This document shows positions 18,796 to 28,310 of a stretch of 64,000 nt of DNA, in pieces. Below the pieces are notes generated by a model. It saw only the letters and a list, made by a program, of their open reading frames with translations, did no database searches and was not told where the DNA came from. Positions within the stretch are counted from its first letter, which is position 1, and the number at the start of each line of letters is the position of its first letter. Source of the stretch: Lachnospiraceae bacterium (GTDB lineage Bacteria; Bacillota; Clostridia; Lachnospirales; Lachnospiraceae); contig JAETQI010000015.1 in the NCBI GenBank assembly GCA_021770755.1, positions 22,140-86,139 of the forward strand, in the 5' to 3' direction. Both the position numbers and the translations under genes were made by a program.

Positions 18796-19717
18796 TGTCC
18801 CCCTCCTCATAATATACCCATTTCCTGGAGATCTTCTGGTTGCATACAGTCAGTATCATCACGATCGCAAACAGAAACCAGCACATCGCATTGGCATAGC
18901 CTGTCTTGAAATTCTTAAACGCCTGGTTCCACAGATGCAGGTTGTAGAACAACAGCGAACCTGCAGGCTTTCCCGTGCCGTCCCCCGAGAAGATATAGCC
19001 TTCCTGAAAGACCTGGAACGCGCCGATGATGCCGATAGTCAGATTGTAGAAAATGATCGGCGACAGCAGCGGAACCGTGATCGTCGTAAACTTCCTGAAC
19101 GCGCCTGCGCCGTCGAGACTCGCCGCCTCATAGTAGTCCTGCGGAATACTCTGCAGCCTCGCCAGATACAAAAGCATCTGTCCGCCAAGCCCCCACAGAT
19201 GCATGAGGATGATCGCAGGCTTTGTCCATGCCGGATCTGTCAGCCAGGCAGGACCCTTGATCCCGATAAGTCCAAGTACCGTATTGACAAGGCCGTTCGC
19301 CGGATCCAGCAGCAGCATCCACAGAAAGTAGGTACCGACGCCCACCATAATTGAGGGCAGATAGTAGATCGTGCGGAATGTGCGCAGCCCCCAGATGGAT
19401 TTGTTTAATATAACCGCCACGATGACACCGCCTACTGTTACCAGCGGAACATTCAGCAAAGAATATACCAGTGTGTTTCCCAGCGATTTCCAGAACAACT
19501 GATCTTTAAAAAACATTTTCTTATAGTTCCCCAGTCCGATGAAATCCACCGTGAGCATATTATAGTCCGCAAAGCTGGTGATAAATGAAAAAACAAGAGG
19601 CCCCAGCACAAAACAGACAATGCCGACAAGCCATGGCAAGATAAAAACATATCCATATGCAGTCTCCCGTCCCTTTCGCGATCTGATCCCGAGTCTGGTG
19701 AGCAGTTTCCCAAACAT
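18785..19717 (-). CDS. Carbohydrate ABC transporter permease (MalF type)
   Basis: A 310-residue membrane permease of the CUT1 family. The N-terminus GYVFILPWLVGIVCFVLGPLVFSF is the usual first helix. IYYLPSIMVGVGTYFLWMLLLDP and the EAA loop YEAASLDGAGAFRKFTTITVPLLSPI are clear. It is translated from AAAGGAGCG upstream of ATG and followed by the overlapping MalG gene. A stable stem-loop (19745-19781) separates it from the binding-protein gene. Confidence 0.93.
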   Translation of the reverse strand: MFGKLLTRLGIRSRKGRETAYGYVFILPWLVGIVCFVLGPLVFSFITSFADYNMLTVDFIGLGNYKKMFFKDQLFWKSLGNTLVYSLLNVPLVTVGGVIVAVILNKSIWGLRTFRTIYYLPSIMVGVGTYFLWMLLLDPANGLVNTVLGLIGIKGPAWLTDPAWTKPAIILMHLWGLGGQMLLYLARLQSIPQDYYEAASLDGAGAFRKFTTITVPLLSPIIFYNLTIGIIGAFQVFQEGYIFSGDGTGKPAGSLLFYNLHLWNQAFKNFKTGYANAMCWFLFAIVMILTVCNQKISRKWVYYEEGDNDD

Positions 19718-19744
19718 ATGACTCGCTCCTTTCCTTTTGAAAAG

Positions 19745-19781
19745 AAAGCCTCTTCACTTCATCAAAGTCAAAAGAGGCTTT
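19745..19781 (-). other. Intercistronic stem-loop between binding protein and permease
   Basis: AAAGCCTCTT/AAGAGGCTTT, a perfect 10-bp stem with a 17-nt loop, lying between the abundant binding protein gene and the first permease. No long T-run follows. Such hairpins commonly stabilise the upstream message or attenuate the downstream one, matching the higher need for binding protein (inference). Confidence 0.65.
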
Positions 19782-19790
19782 CCAGTCCGA

Positions 19791-21155
19791 TCAATTATTT
19801 TTTACGTAATCCTCCAACGCTTTCTGCGCCTTATCAAGCGCATCATCCGTCTTGCTAAGTCCGAGCGTTCCCTCATCGATAAACGGATTGATAACCGTCT
19901 CATATCCCTTCACTTCGTTTGGCAGAACCAATGTCGATGTCTCGCTCAGGCATTTCGCCAGATCCTGATTTAACGGATTCGACATAAATTCCGTAGAATC
20001 ATCAAAGTCATTTCTCGCCGAGAAATCCCCGATATTGGTCGATAAGAAATCCTGTGTCTCCCTGCTTGTCACATACTTGATGAACTCATAGGAGCCTTCC
20101 GGGTTCTTGGCGCCCTTAGGGATCTCCAGCACAAATCCGCCGCCGTTTGCAACATGGCCTGTGCCCTCCTTGAACTCAGGCAGCGGAATCACACCGTAGT
20201 CAAGATCCGGCGCATTCTGCCTCAGGGATGAAGGATACGCGGATGTCTGCACCAACATGGACATCACACCCGATGCAAAGGGATCCTGCATACCGTTTGC
20301 AAACACTGCGGAGAGCTCGTCGTACTTCGTCTGTCCGTAGCGGTCGATCTGTGCCCTGATCCAGCGAAACGCCTCCTTGTTGACGTCCGTGTTCACTTTC
20401 GGCTCAAAATTCTCATCAAACCAGCCGTAGCCGGAGTTTGCATTGATCACCCATGTATCCACGCCGCCGTTGCCCAGCACAGGGATAAAACCGATCCGCT
20501 CCCATGTGTCGCCGTTCTTCTGATCCAGCCTGATCGCTGCCTCCTCCAGATCTGCCCAGGTCTGGATATCTTCGGGGTTGATACCCGCCTCCTCAAAATG
20601 CGCTTTGTTGTAGTAGATCGCCCTGGTGTCCACCGAGAGCGGCAGCGCGTAGATACTGCCATCCTCCCCTGTGCACGCCTCCAGATACTGTTCGTAAAAA
20701 GCCCCCTTCACATCGTCTGTCAGGAACGGATCGAGCGCCTCCACCTGTCCCTGGCTTGCGCGGAAACGGACCTCCTCCATGTTGTTTGCCATAATGTCAC
20801 ACGGCTTTCCTGCCGTGATCTGCGCTATGTTCTTTGTAAAAATATCTCCAAACGGAATATCCACATATGTTACATGATACTTGCTCTGCGACTCGTTGAA
20901 TCCTTTGACCATCGACTCGATATGCGGTTTTCTCGCCTCCGAGCTCCACCATCCCCAGAATTCCAGTTCCACAACATCGCCGTCAGAAGCGTTGTCTGCC
21001 GGTGTACTCACAGCGCTGCTGTCCCCTGCATCACTTCCGGCTGTCTTGTCCGCTTTTGCCGTATCATCTGCATCCGTGTTCTTCCCGCCGCATCCTGCCA
21101 GCGAAGCCGCCATCAACGCAGCGCCAATCAACAGTGCCAATCCTTTCTTCTTCAT
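19791..21155 (-). CDS. Sugar ABC transporter substrate-binding lipoprotein
   Basis: 454 residues. The lipoprotein signal MKKKGLALLIGAALMAASLAGCGG has its lipobox at LAGC, then an acidic Ser/Asp linker. The mature part is a CUT1 solute-binding protein (ELEFWGWWSSEARKPHIESMVKGFNES, VTYVDIPFGDIFTKNIAQITAGKPCDIMANN, NGGGFVLEIPKGAKNPEGSYEFIKYVTS). The start at 21155 follows AGGAAGG. It is the first gene of the operon, 54 nt downstream of a strong promoter. Enzymes downstream point to a mannoside or related glycan, not proven. Confidence 0.93.
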   Translation of the reverse strand: MKKKGLALLIGAALMAASLAGCGGKNTDADDTAKADKTAGSDAGDSSAVSTPADNASDGDVVELEFWGWWSSEARKPHIESMVKGFNESQSKYHVTYVDIPFGDIFTKNIAQITAGKPCDIMANNMEEVRFRASQGQVEALDPFLTDDVKGAFYEQYLEACTGEDGSIYALPLSVDTRAIYYNKAHFEEAGINPEDIQTWADLEEAAIRLDQKNGDTWERIGFIPVLGNGGVDTWVINANSGYGWFDENFEPKVNTDVNKEAFRWIRAQIDRYGQTKYDELSAVFANGMQDPFASGVMSMLVQTSAYPSSLRQNAPDLDYGVIPLPEFKEGTGHVANGGGFVLEIPKGAKNPEGSYEFIKYVTSRETQDFLSTNIGDFSARNDFDDSTEFMSNPLNQDLAKCLSETSTLVLPNEVKGYETVINPFIDEGTLGLSKTDDALDKAQKALEDYVKNN

Positions 21156-21208
21156 AAAATACCTTCCTCTCTTCATTTGAAAATGCAACAATTGGTTTTT
21201 GTAATCAT

Positions 21209-21237
21209 ACATTACCATATTTTTTTCATTTTATCAA
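21209..21237 (-). promoter_or_regulatory. Promoter of the sugar-catabolic operon
   Basis: Minus strand TTGATA, 17 nt, TAATGT with TGG before it (extended -10); transcription would start near 21202. The 345-bp gap 21156-21499 otherwise holds the palindrome at 21364-21386 and the regulator promoter; no other gene was seen there. Confidence 0.65.
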
Positions 21238-21363
21238 GCATTATCTGAAATATTTTGATATATTTTTGATTTTTTAGTTCATTTCCGGATATGCCGATCT
21301 CCTGAATTCCCTAGAGTTTACCAGTATTTTACCGTTTTCATCGCTATTTTTACATTTTTTGCC

Positions 21364-21386
21364 ATTTTGAACAAATAGTTCAAAAT
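21364..21386. promoter_or_regulatory. Perfect 9-5-9 palindrome, candidate DeoR operator
   Basis: ATTTTGAAC, 5 nt, GTTCAAAAT. It sits between the divergent regulator and the sugar operon, about 40 bp upstream of the regulator -35 and about 130 bp upstream of the operon -35. The position suggests binding by the adjacent DeoR-family protein; distance from the operon promoter would need looping or a second weaker site. Confidence 0.6.
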
Positions 21387-21425
21387 AATTCAAATTTTAT
21401 TCATTTTCTTTTTTATCTTTTTCAA

Positions 21426-21454
21426 TTCACATTCCCATCACCTTATGCTATACT
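21426..21454 (+). promoter_or_regulatory. Promoter of the DeoR-family regulator
   Basis: TTCACA, 17 nt, TATACT preceded by TGC (extended -10), 46 nt upstream of the regulator start. Confidence 0.65.
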
Positions 21455-21499
21455 GAAATAGAAACGATTATCCCTGACCATCAATTATTATGAGGTGAT

Positions 21500-22246
21500 A
21501 TGAACATGATACCCGCTGTCCGCCAGAAGACGATCCTGAATATCCTTTCCAACAATGAAATCGTAAATATCGATTATCTGATGGAAAAACTAAATATATC
21601 GATTTCCACCCTGAGAAGGGATCTGACAAAATTAGAGCAGGAAAATGCCATTATCCTTCTGCATGGTGGCGGAGTTAAATTATCCCCAAAACCAGTAGAA
21701 TTATCCATCACGGCCAAACTCGATCTGAACAAGGAGGCAAAGGAGGCCATCGCCCGCAAAGCCGCCTCTTTCGTCGAGGACGGCGATGTCATCTTTCTGG
21801 ATCCCAGCAGCACCACGTACTTGATGATCCCCTATCTGGTGAACCGGGACATCACTGTCCTGACAAACGGCATCTCACACATCACCCAACTGGTCAGCAA
21901 AGACATCCCATGCCTGATGATCGGCGGCAGCATCAAAAAGACGACAAGCTCATGCATCGGTCCCATTGCCGAAAGCACCCTGCAGAACCTGTACTTTAAC
22001 AAATGCTTTCTCGGCGCCAGCGGATTCAGCATTCAGTCGGGCATCACAAACCACGACATCAATGAGCGCGTCATCAAGCTTCTGGCACTCAGCAATTCCA
22101 AACAGCCTTACTTCCTGCTTGACAGTTCCAAATTCGGCCTGATCGCCATGGTAAAAGTTGCAAATCTGGAGGATTACCCGATCATAACAGACGCGATACC
22201 AGACGAGCTTGCCCCCTACCATAATTTCATTTCATGCGCTCCGTAA
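21500..22246 (+). CDS. DeoR/GlpR-family transcriptional regulator
   Basis: 248 residues. N-terminal winged helix: VRQKTILNILSNNEIVNIDYLMEKLNISISTLRRDLTKLEQENAIILLHGGGVKL (about 5-60), the DeoR signature. C-terminal sugar-phosphate sensor: KEAIARKAASFVEDGDVIFLDPSSTTYLMIPYL, ITVLTNGISHITQL, and CFLGASGFSIQSGITN. The effector in this family is a phosphorylated sugar made by the operon kinase. It is read divergently from the sugar operon and is its likely repressor. The start is preceded by GAGGTGAT. Confidence 0.94.
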   Translation: MNMIPAVRQKTILNILSNNEIVNIDYLMEKLNISISTLRRDLTKLEQENAIILLHGGGVKLSPKPVELSITAKLDLNKEAKEAIARKAASFVEDGDVIFLDPSSTTYLMIPYLVNRDITVLTNGISHITQLVSKDIPCLMIGGSIKKTTSSCIGPIAESTLQNLYFNKCFLGASGFSIQSGITNHDINERVIKLLALSNSKQPYFLLDSSKFGLIAMVKVANLEDYPIITDAIPDELAPYHNFISCAP

Positions 22247-22272
22247 GGAAAGGGTGAAGTGCCCGTGCGCAT

Positions 22273-22305
22273 AAAAAGAAGGCTGCGATCGCAGCCTTCT
22301 TTTTA
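22273..22305. terminator. Terminator between regulator and MATE gene
   Basis: AAAAAGAAGGCTGCGATCGC...: stem AAGAAGGCTGC/GCAGCCTTCTT around GATC, followed by TTTT on both strands; it serves the convergent regulator (+) and MATE gene (-). Confidence 0.85.
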
Positions 22306-23667
22306 TCTCGTCAGATCCTGTACCCACTTGTACTTTCGAAACCGTATCATCACCCAGGGGATCTTGCCCACCTCATCCAGACAGGTGCAGGCGTAGACCG
22401 CAAGCGGCGACCAGTGCAGCACAAACGCACCGGCGAGCGCGAGCGGAATCGCGAGCAGCCACATGCAGACGACCAGACTGTACAGATCAAATATCGTATC
22501 ACCGCCGCCGTCCAGCACCCCGTTGATCGTGACGGTGTTCACACACCGCCCGATCATATAGACAGACATGATCACCATCATCCCGATCAGATATCCTCTT
22601 GCCCGATCCGTCAGGATCACCATGTCCACCGCAAGCGGCGTCACTGCAAGCACGAGCGCCGTAGAGATAAATCCGATCACATACGAGATGTTCTTGAGCT
22701 TGATCCCGTACGCTTTTCCCATCTCAAGACGTCCTGCCCCAAGTTCATTTCCTACCATGATCCCCGCCGCACTGCCGATCCCGTTGCACATGCAGCAGAT
22801 CAGATCCCTGACAACCGCTGCCACAGAGTTCGCAGCGGCAGCGTCTGTCCCCATATGCCCCATGATCGCAGTGTATGACGTAAATCCGACGCCCCAGAGC
22901 AGCGAGCCGCCCATGAGCGGCAGACACTGTTTTGCAAAATCGGCGCCCAACTGCTTAGGCAGCCTCGCAAATCTGTCAAACGCCGGACGGATATACGATG
23001 ATCCTGCCGATACCGCAAGACACAAAACCAGCTCGACAACACGGGAGATGGTCGTGGCAAGCGCAGCGCCCCTTGCCTGCATCCTTGGCGCTCCCAGCAG
23101 TCCAAATATGAACACGGCATTCAGACATATATTCAGAAGCACCGCACAGCAACTGATGAGCGCCCCGGGCTTTACGTGCTCCGACACTTTCATCGTGGTC
23201 AGATAACACTGGGATACCCCTGTGAGCAGATACGACCAGCCCGCAATTCGCAGATAAGCGCTGCCGATGGCAATCAGCGACGCATCGCGCGTAAATATAC
23301 ACATGAGCTGCTCCGGCGCCAGTTCGCACGCCAGAAAGAACAGGACGGACAGGATCCCGCAGAACCAGAGCATGATATTAAAGACATTCTCCAGCGTCCG
23401 TCTGTCCCCCTTGCCCCAGTACTGTGCGCCGAGAATGGCTCCTGCCGCCGTGACAGCCGAGAGGAACATATTCTGGACAAACTGGATCTGGGTCGCCAGG
23501 GAGACCGCCGTCATCTCATCCTGCGCGACCTTGCCCAGCATCAGCGCATCCCCCGCCGCGACCGATGCGAGCATCAGGCTCTGAAGCGCGATCGGAAGCG
23601 CGAGCCTTGTCAGATTTCTATAAAATATTCTCTTGTCGATCAATACGGCCTGCTTCTTTTGTTCCAT
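22303..23667 (-). CDS. MATE-family exporter
   Basis: A 454-residue, about 12-helix MATE protein, distinct in sequence from the one at 9744-11093. Features: FYRNLTRLALPIALQSLMLASVAAGDALMLGKV, QFVQNMFLSAVTAAGAILGAQYWGKGD, RGAALATTISRVVELVLC, and LPLMGGSLLWGVGFTSYTAIMGHMG. The start follows GGAGGATG. It is followed on the minus strand by no further gene; the next gene upstream is the SLC13-like transporter 40 bp away, possibly in one transcript. Confidence 0.9.
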   Translation of the reverse strand: MEQKKQAVLIDKRIFYRNLTRLALPIALQSLMLASVAAGDALMLGKVAQDEMTAVSLATQIQFVQNMFLSAVTAAGAILGAQYWGKGDRRTLENVFNIMLWFCGILSVLFFLACELAPEQLMCIFTRDASLIAIGSAYLRIAGWSYLLTGVSQCYLTTMKVSEHVKPGALISCCAVLLNICLNAVFIFGLLGAPRMQARGAALATTISRVVELVLCLAVSAGSSYIRPAFDRFARLPKQLGADFAKQCLPLMGGSLLWGVGFTSYTAIMGHMGTDAAAANSVAAVVRDLICCMCNGIGSAAGIMVGNELGAGRLEMGKAYGIKLKNISYVIGFISTALVLAVTPLAVDMVILTDRARGYLIGMMVIMSVYMIGRCVNTVTINGVLDGGGDTIFDLYSLVVCMWLLAIPLALAGAFVLHWSPLAVYACTCLDEVGKIPWVMIRFRKYKWVQDLTR

Positions 23668-23706
23668 AAAACATCCTCCGCAATTTTCATTCCGAATTTA
23701 TTGCTA

Positions 23707-24861
23707 TCACGTCATCCACACATTCAGCAGAATGAGTGCCGCCAGAAAACCAAGATTTGCCACTGTAAAGAGCAAAATGTACGCCCCCTTGCGTCCGCCC
23801 GCTTCCTTTGCCACATATTTGTACGAGATCAGGCTTGCCATCGATGCGATCAGCGTTCCCAGCCCGCCCAGGTTCGTGCCGATCACCAGTCCGGCATAGT
23901 CGTCCGTAAAACCCGACAAGAGCAGTGCCGCCGGCACATTGCTGATGATCTGGCTCGCCACGATGGACGTGCCGATCTCCCTGCCGGCAATGACCTTCTG
24001 CAAAAAATCGCAAAATGCCGGCATCCTCCCCACATTTCCGATAAAGATAAAAAATCCCGCAAACGTGAACAGCAGAGAGTAGTCTACCCGCGCAAGCACC
24101 TGCCTGTCCGCCACGAACACTACCAGAAGAACCACCAGAAACACTGCCTGCCACGGCAATATATGCCCCACTGTGAACAGGCAGAGCATAAACAGGATCA
24201 GATACGTCATAAGCTGGTATATCACTGTTTTTCTGTCTCTATCCGCACTATATTCTTCCTGCGCAAGCGCAGTCCCCAGGCTCAGATCCACCGGACTAGC
24301 GCTTCCCTGTATCAGTCCCCAGCCGGTCAGAAGCACCAGGGACAGCGCCGTGTACGGCAGCATCAGCGCAAGGAAACCGCCGGCGGAAAATCCCGCCTTC
24401 CCATAGAGATACAGATTCTGCGGATTGCCGACCGGCGTCAGCATACTTCCCAGGTTCGCCGCGATCGTCTGCATCACCACAACCGGCAGGAGCAGCCGCT
24501 TTTTCTGGGCTTCCCCCAGCAGGTCCAGCACTGTAAAAGTAAAGGGCACAAACGTGATCAGCGCCACGTCATTTGTGATCAGCATGCTGGAGAAAAAGCA
24601 GAGCAGAACCAGCGTCAGGACAAGGCTTCGTCCGCCCCTTACGGATCCAAGGAGTCTCCTTGCGATCCATCTAAATACCCCGATCTTCTGCAGTCCCGCC
24701 ATGACGCTCATCAGGCTAAACAGTATTGCCAGTGTCCTAAAGTCTATGTATCCGAGATACGCTCTGTCCGGCGGCACAAAGAACATCGAGACTGCCGCCA
24801 GCAAAAGAGCCACGCACAGCACCGTTTCCCGTTTTATGAACGCAGTTATCCTATCTATCAT
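23707..24861 (-). CDS. ArsB/NhaD-SLC13-like anion transporter
   Basis: 384 residues with about ten hydrophobic helices. FRTLAILFSLMSVMAGLQKIGVF and the paired re-entrant motifs SSMLITNDVALITFVPF and LGSMLTPVGNPQNLYLYG match the ArsB/CitMHS/SLC13 superfamily of ion-coupled oxyanion or dicarboxylate transporters; VIGTNLGGLGTLIASMASLISYKY is the second-half counterpart. The start at 24861 is chosen for a GAGGT site 5 nt upstream; an ATG 12 nt earlier overlaps that site. Substrate (arsenite, citrate, other) cannot be told; no ars genes are nearby. Confidence 0.85.
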   Translation of the reverse strand: MIDRITAFIKRETVLCVALLLAAVSMFFVPPDRAYLGYIDFRTLAILFSLMSVMAGLQKIGVFRWIARRLLGSVRGGRSLVLTLVLLCFFSSMLITNDVALITFVPFTFTVLDLLGEAQKKRLLLPVVVMQTIAANLGSMLTPVGNPQNLYLYGKAGFSAGGFLALMLPYTALSLVLLTGWGLIQGSASPVDLSLGTALAQEEYSADRDRKTVIYQLMTYLILFMLCLFTVGHILPWQAVFLVVLLVVFVADRQVLARVDYSLLFTFAGFFIFIGNVGRMPAFCDFLQKVIAGREIGTSIVASQIISNVPAALLLSGFTDDYAGLVIGTNLGGLGTLIASMASLISYKYVAKEAGGRKGAYILLFTVANLGFLAALILLNVWMT

Positions 24862-25045
24862 TTTCGACCTCATCTTTCTTTATTTCATCATCCGCTTTGC
24901 TGCAGATGGCTTTGTCCAGTATATCATTCTGTGATGGATTTAACAATATGATCATGAAGATTCGTGCAAAGAAATGTGTTCTGTCTGTTATGTCAGAATT
25001 TTTTTCAAGAGCCTGCGCTGTTCCAGACATGCGGCAGGAATACTC

Positions 25046-28000
25046 TTATCAATCCACACTTTCACGTAGGGAGTGACCTGATATGACTCATCAATGTGTA
25101 AATCTTCTACTGATTTCAATCCACACTCCCACGCAGGGAGTGACACGGGACAACGGGAGCCGAGTTCCGGAAATGTATATTTCAATCCACACTCCCACGC
25201 AGGGAGTGACTATTTGCCATTGCCTGGTCAAAATCCGCATATGTAATTTCAATCCACACTCCCACGCAGGGAGTGACATTGCCCAGATGCCGGTTTAGAT
25301 CCACCAATACTCATTTCAATCCACACTCCCACGCAGGGAGTGACCGGACGATGTGCGCGAGGACGACGACACATACAAATTTCAATCCACACTCCCACGC
25401 AGGGAGTGACCGGTAGAGAGCGTGAGCATGTCCGGCGACAACTTTATTTCAATCCACACTCCCACGCAGGGAGTGACCTCCTTTACCTGTCGCTTTTTCT
25501 ACCGCGTATCTATTTCAATCCACACTCCCACGCAGGGAGTGACGGTCGGACTATTCCTTTGCAATCGGCACTTTCACCATTTCAATCCACACTCCCACGC
25601 AGGGAGTGACGAGGCCATGGCTCCAAACTATGTGATCCTTGCCAAATTTCAATCCACACTCCCACGCAGGGAGTGACGTTGTACGTATCCCCTGTCTGCA
25701 TTCCTTCTGCCGATTTCAATCCACACTCCCACGCAGGGAGTGACTTGCGGTAAGTCTTATAGGGATCTCAATGTTGCGTATTTCAATCCACACTCCCACG
25801 CAGGGAGTGACCGTCCGCGTTTGGCGAGCGTGTGCATCCCATTACAGATTTCAATCCACACTCCCACGCAGGAAGTGACGTATGACGAGGACGGGGACAT
25901 CGTCTGTATCAAATTTCAATCCACACTCCCACGCAGGGAGTGACGTAGCCCTCATCCGTATAATACGTCTGGTTAAGTATTTCAATCCACACTCCCACGC
26001 AGGGAGTGACCTGTAATGATCGGTATCGGTGCGGAGGACAAAGAAGGATTTCAATCCACACTCCCACGCAGGGAGTGACGCCTGATCACACTGCAGCAGA
26101 ATGACCTCGCACTATTTCAATCCACACTCCCACGCAGGGAGTGACTTTCACTGTCAGTTCCTTGTTTGCTGTGAACAAAGATTTCAATCCACACTCCCAC
26201 GCAGGGAGTGACTACCGCAAGCATTGGGTAGGCGCATATCTCCAGGAATTTCAATCCACACTCCCACGCAGGGAGTGACTACCGCCGGCCGCAGGAGCAG
26301 GCTTACAGCAGCGATATTTCAATCCACACTCCCACGCAGGGAGTGACTACCGCAAGCATTGGGTAGGCGCATATCTCCAGGAATTTCAATCCACACTCCC
26401 ACGCAGGGAGTGACACCTACAACCTAATTATTTGGCAGATATCCGCGTAATTTCAATCCACACTCCCACGCAGGGAGTGACTGTCATGGTTGTTCTCCTA
26501 TCAAGTCGGGATTGTCATTTCAATCCACACTCCCACGCAGGGAGTGACTTGCATCATGGCGATAAAGATAATGGACATGCATGATTTCAATCCACACTCC
26601 CACGCAGGGAGTGACTGTCATGGTTGTTCTCCTATCAAGTCGGGATTGTCATTTCAATCCACACTCCCACGCAGGGAGTGACTATGGGATATGAAGTTAA
26701 AATATTTAGGCTACAGAATTTCAATCCACACTCCCACGCAGGGAGTGACTATGGGATATGAAGTTAAAATATTTAGGCTACAGAATTTCAATCCACACTC
26801 CCACGCAGGGAGTGACTGACTGCCGCTTTTGTTCTGGTTCTGCTCCTGTGTATTTCAATCCACACTCCCACGCAGGGAGTGACTTGCGGTAAGTCTTATA
26901 GGGATCTCAATGTTGCGTATTTCAATCCACACTCCCACGCAGGGAGTGACTATCATCTACTGTTTCACATAACGCACATTTGGGATTTCAATCCACACTC
27001 CCACGCAGGGAGTGACCTCTTTGCGTTCGTCAAGCTCATAGATAAACGGATTTCAATCCACACTCCCACGCAGGGAGTGACGCGCATCATCGTAATAGTC
27101 AAGCCATTCTTCATTATTTCAATCCACACTCCCACGCAGGGAGTGACCTACCGTGCCACCTGTCGGAATCTGAATATTTCCTATTTCAATCCACACTCCC
27201 ACGCAGGGAGTGACTCAATCAGGTTACAACCCACCATGAGAAACACGGATTTCAATCCACACTCCCACGCAGGGAGTGACAATGTAACTATTCTTACACT
27301 GCAGCCAACGCTTTATTTCAATCCACACTCCCACGCAGGGAGTGACCCAATTTGAGCAAAAGTACTATCAATTGCATTTAATTTCAATCCACACTCCCAC
27401 GCAGGGAGTGACCGTCCCGTCGGGAGAGACGCTAAAATTGTTAGAAATTTCAATCCACACTCCCACGCAGGGAGTGACTCTGCACTTGCGTACCTTGATC
27501 CCCCGGAAGAAATATTTCAATCCACACTCCCACGCAGGGAGTGACTTCTCCGTCTGCTCCTGTGCCTGCTTTAACCTGTATTTCAATCCACACTCCCACG
27601 CAGGGAGTGACGCATCACGATTTTTCTATCAAGGCGACTGGATTTATTTCAATCCACACTCCCACGCAGGGAGTGACTCCGGCGGATAGTAGGCGGCGTG
27701 TGATGTCTTTGAATTTCAATCCACACTCCCACGCAGGGAGTGACCTGTTTGCCATATGTGCCACTCCTTCCCATTGCCATATTTCAATCCACACTCCCAC
27801 GCAGGGAGTGACGAATGGATTCCGAAAGCGTTTTTAAATCCTGTGATATTTCAATCCACACTCCCACGCAGGGAGTGACTGATGTGTCCGAGTGATTGTG
27901 AGTATTATGAGCGATTTCAATCCACACTCCCACGCAGGGAGTGACGGCTGTTTTAATTCTGATAGGATTAAAAGTCAAAATTTCAATCCACACTCCCACG

Positions 28001-28145
28001 CAGGGAGTGACTAGTGCTGCGGGACATTTATATAGACGTGCTTAAGATTTCAATCCACACTCCCACGCAGGGAGTGACCCGCAGTGCTTCCCAGTCTACT
28101 TTCTTATTAAAATATTTCAATCCACACTCCCACGCAGGGAGTGAC
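25046..28145 (-). CRISPR. Type I-C CRISPR array, 47 repeats, 46 spacers
   Basis: The 32-bp repeat begins GTCACTCCCTGCGTGGGAGT and ends GGATTGAAAT in the transcribed (minus) sense, the type I-C repeat class with an inner hairpin (ACTCCC/GGGAGT). I counted 47 repeats; spacers are 33-37 bp. The copy at 25046-25077 differs at several positions (TTTCACGTAG in place of CCCACGCAG), marking the old, leader-distal end. The copy at 25848-25879 has one change (GGAAGTGAC, plus sense). Four spacers each occur twice (see findings). The array reads away from cas2, with the newest spacers next to 28145. Confidence 0.98.
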
Positions 28146-28310
28146 ACCAAAAATCACATATTTTCATAAAAATACAGATTCTTGTCTGAGCAATACTACC
28201 AAAAATCAGCATCACCCATTTGCTTTCAACATGGCTTTCGCCATATATTGTAAACTTTTTCTGGTGCGAACCCTCCTGGTGTTTTGTGTGCACTTATGGT
28301 TCGCACCGGT
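28146..28310 (-). promoter_or_regulatory. CRISPR leader
   Basis: 165 bp between the cas2 stop and the first repeat; AT-rich next to the array. At its cas2 end a perfect 10-bp inverted repeat GGTGCGAACC (28263-28272)/GGTTCGCACC (28298-28307) lies within 4 bp of the cas2 stop. It may end the cas transcript or act in adaptation. Intact repeats next to it confirm this as the leader side. Confidence 0.8.

Noticed and set aside
23176..24951. A 591-codon plus-strand open frame opposite the MATE and SLC13-like genes
   Set aside because: Arg/His/Gln-rich composition typical of an antisense frame; both minus-strand genes show transporter motifs.
25083..27999. Many open frames within the CRISPR array (proteins repeating FNPHSHAGSD or ISIHTPTQGV)
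   Set aside because: They are translations of the 32-bp repeat; no ribosome sites and period equal to the repeat unit.
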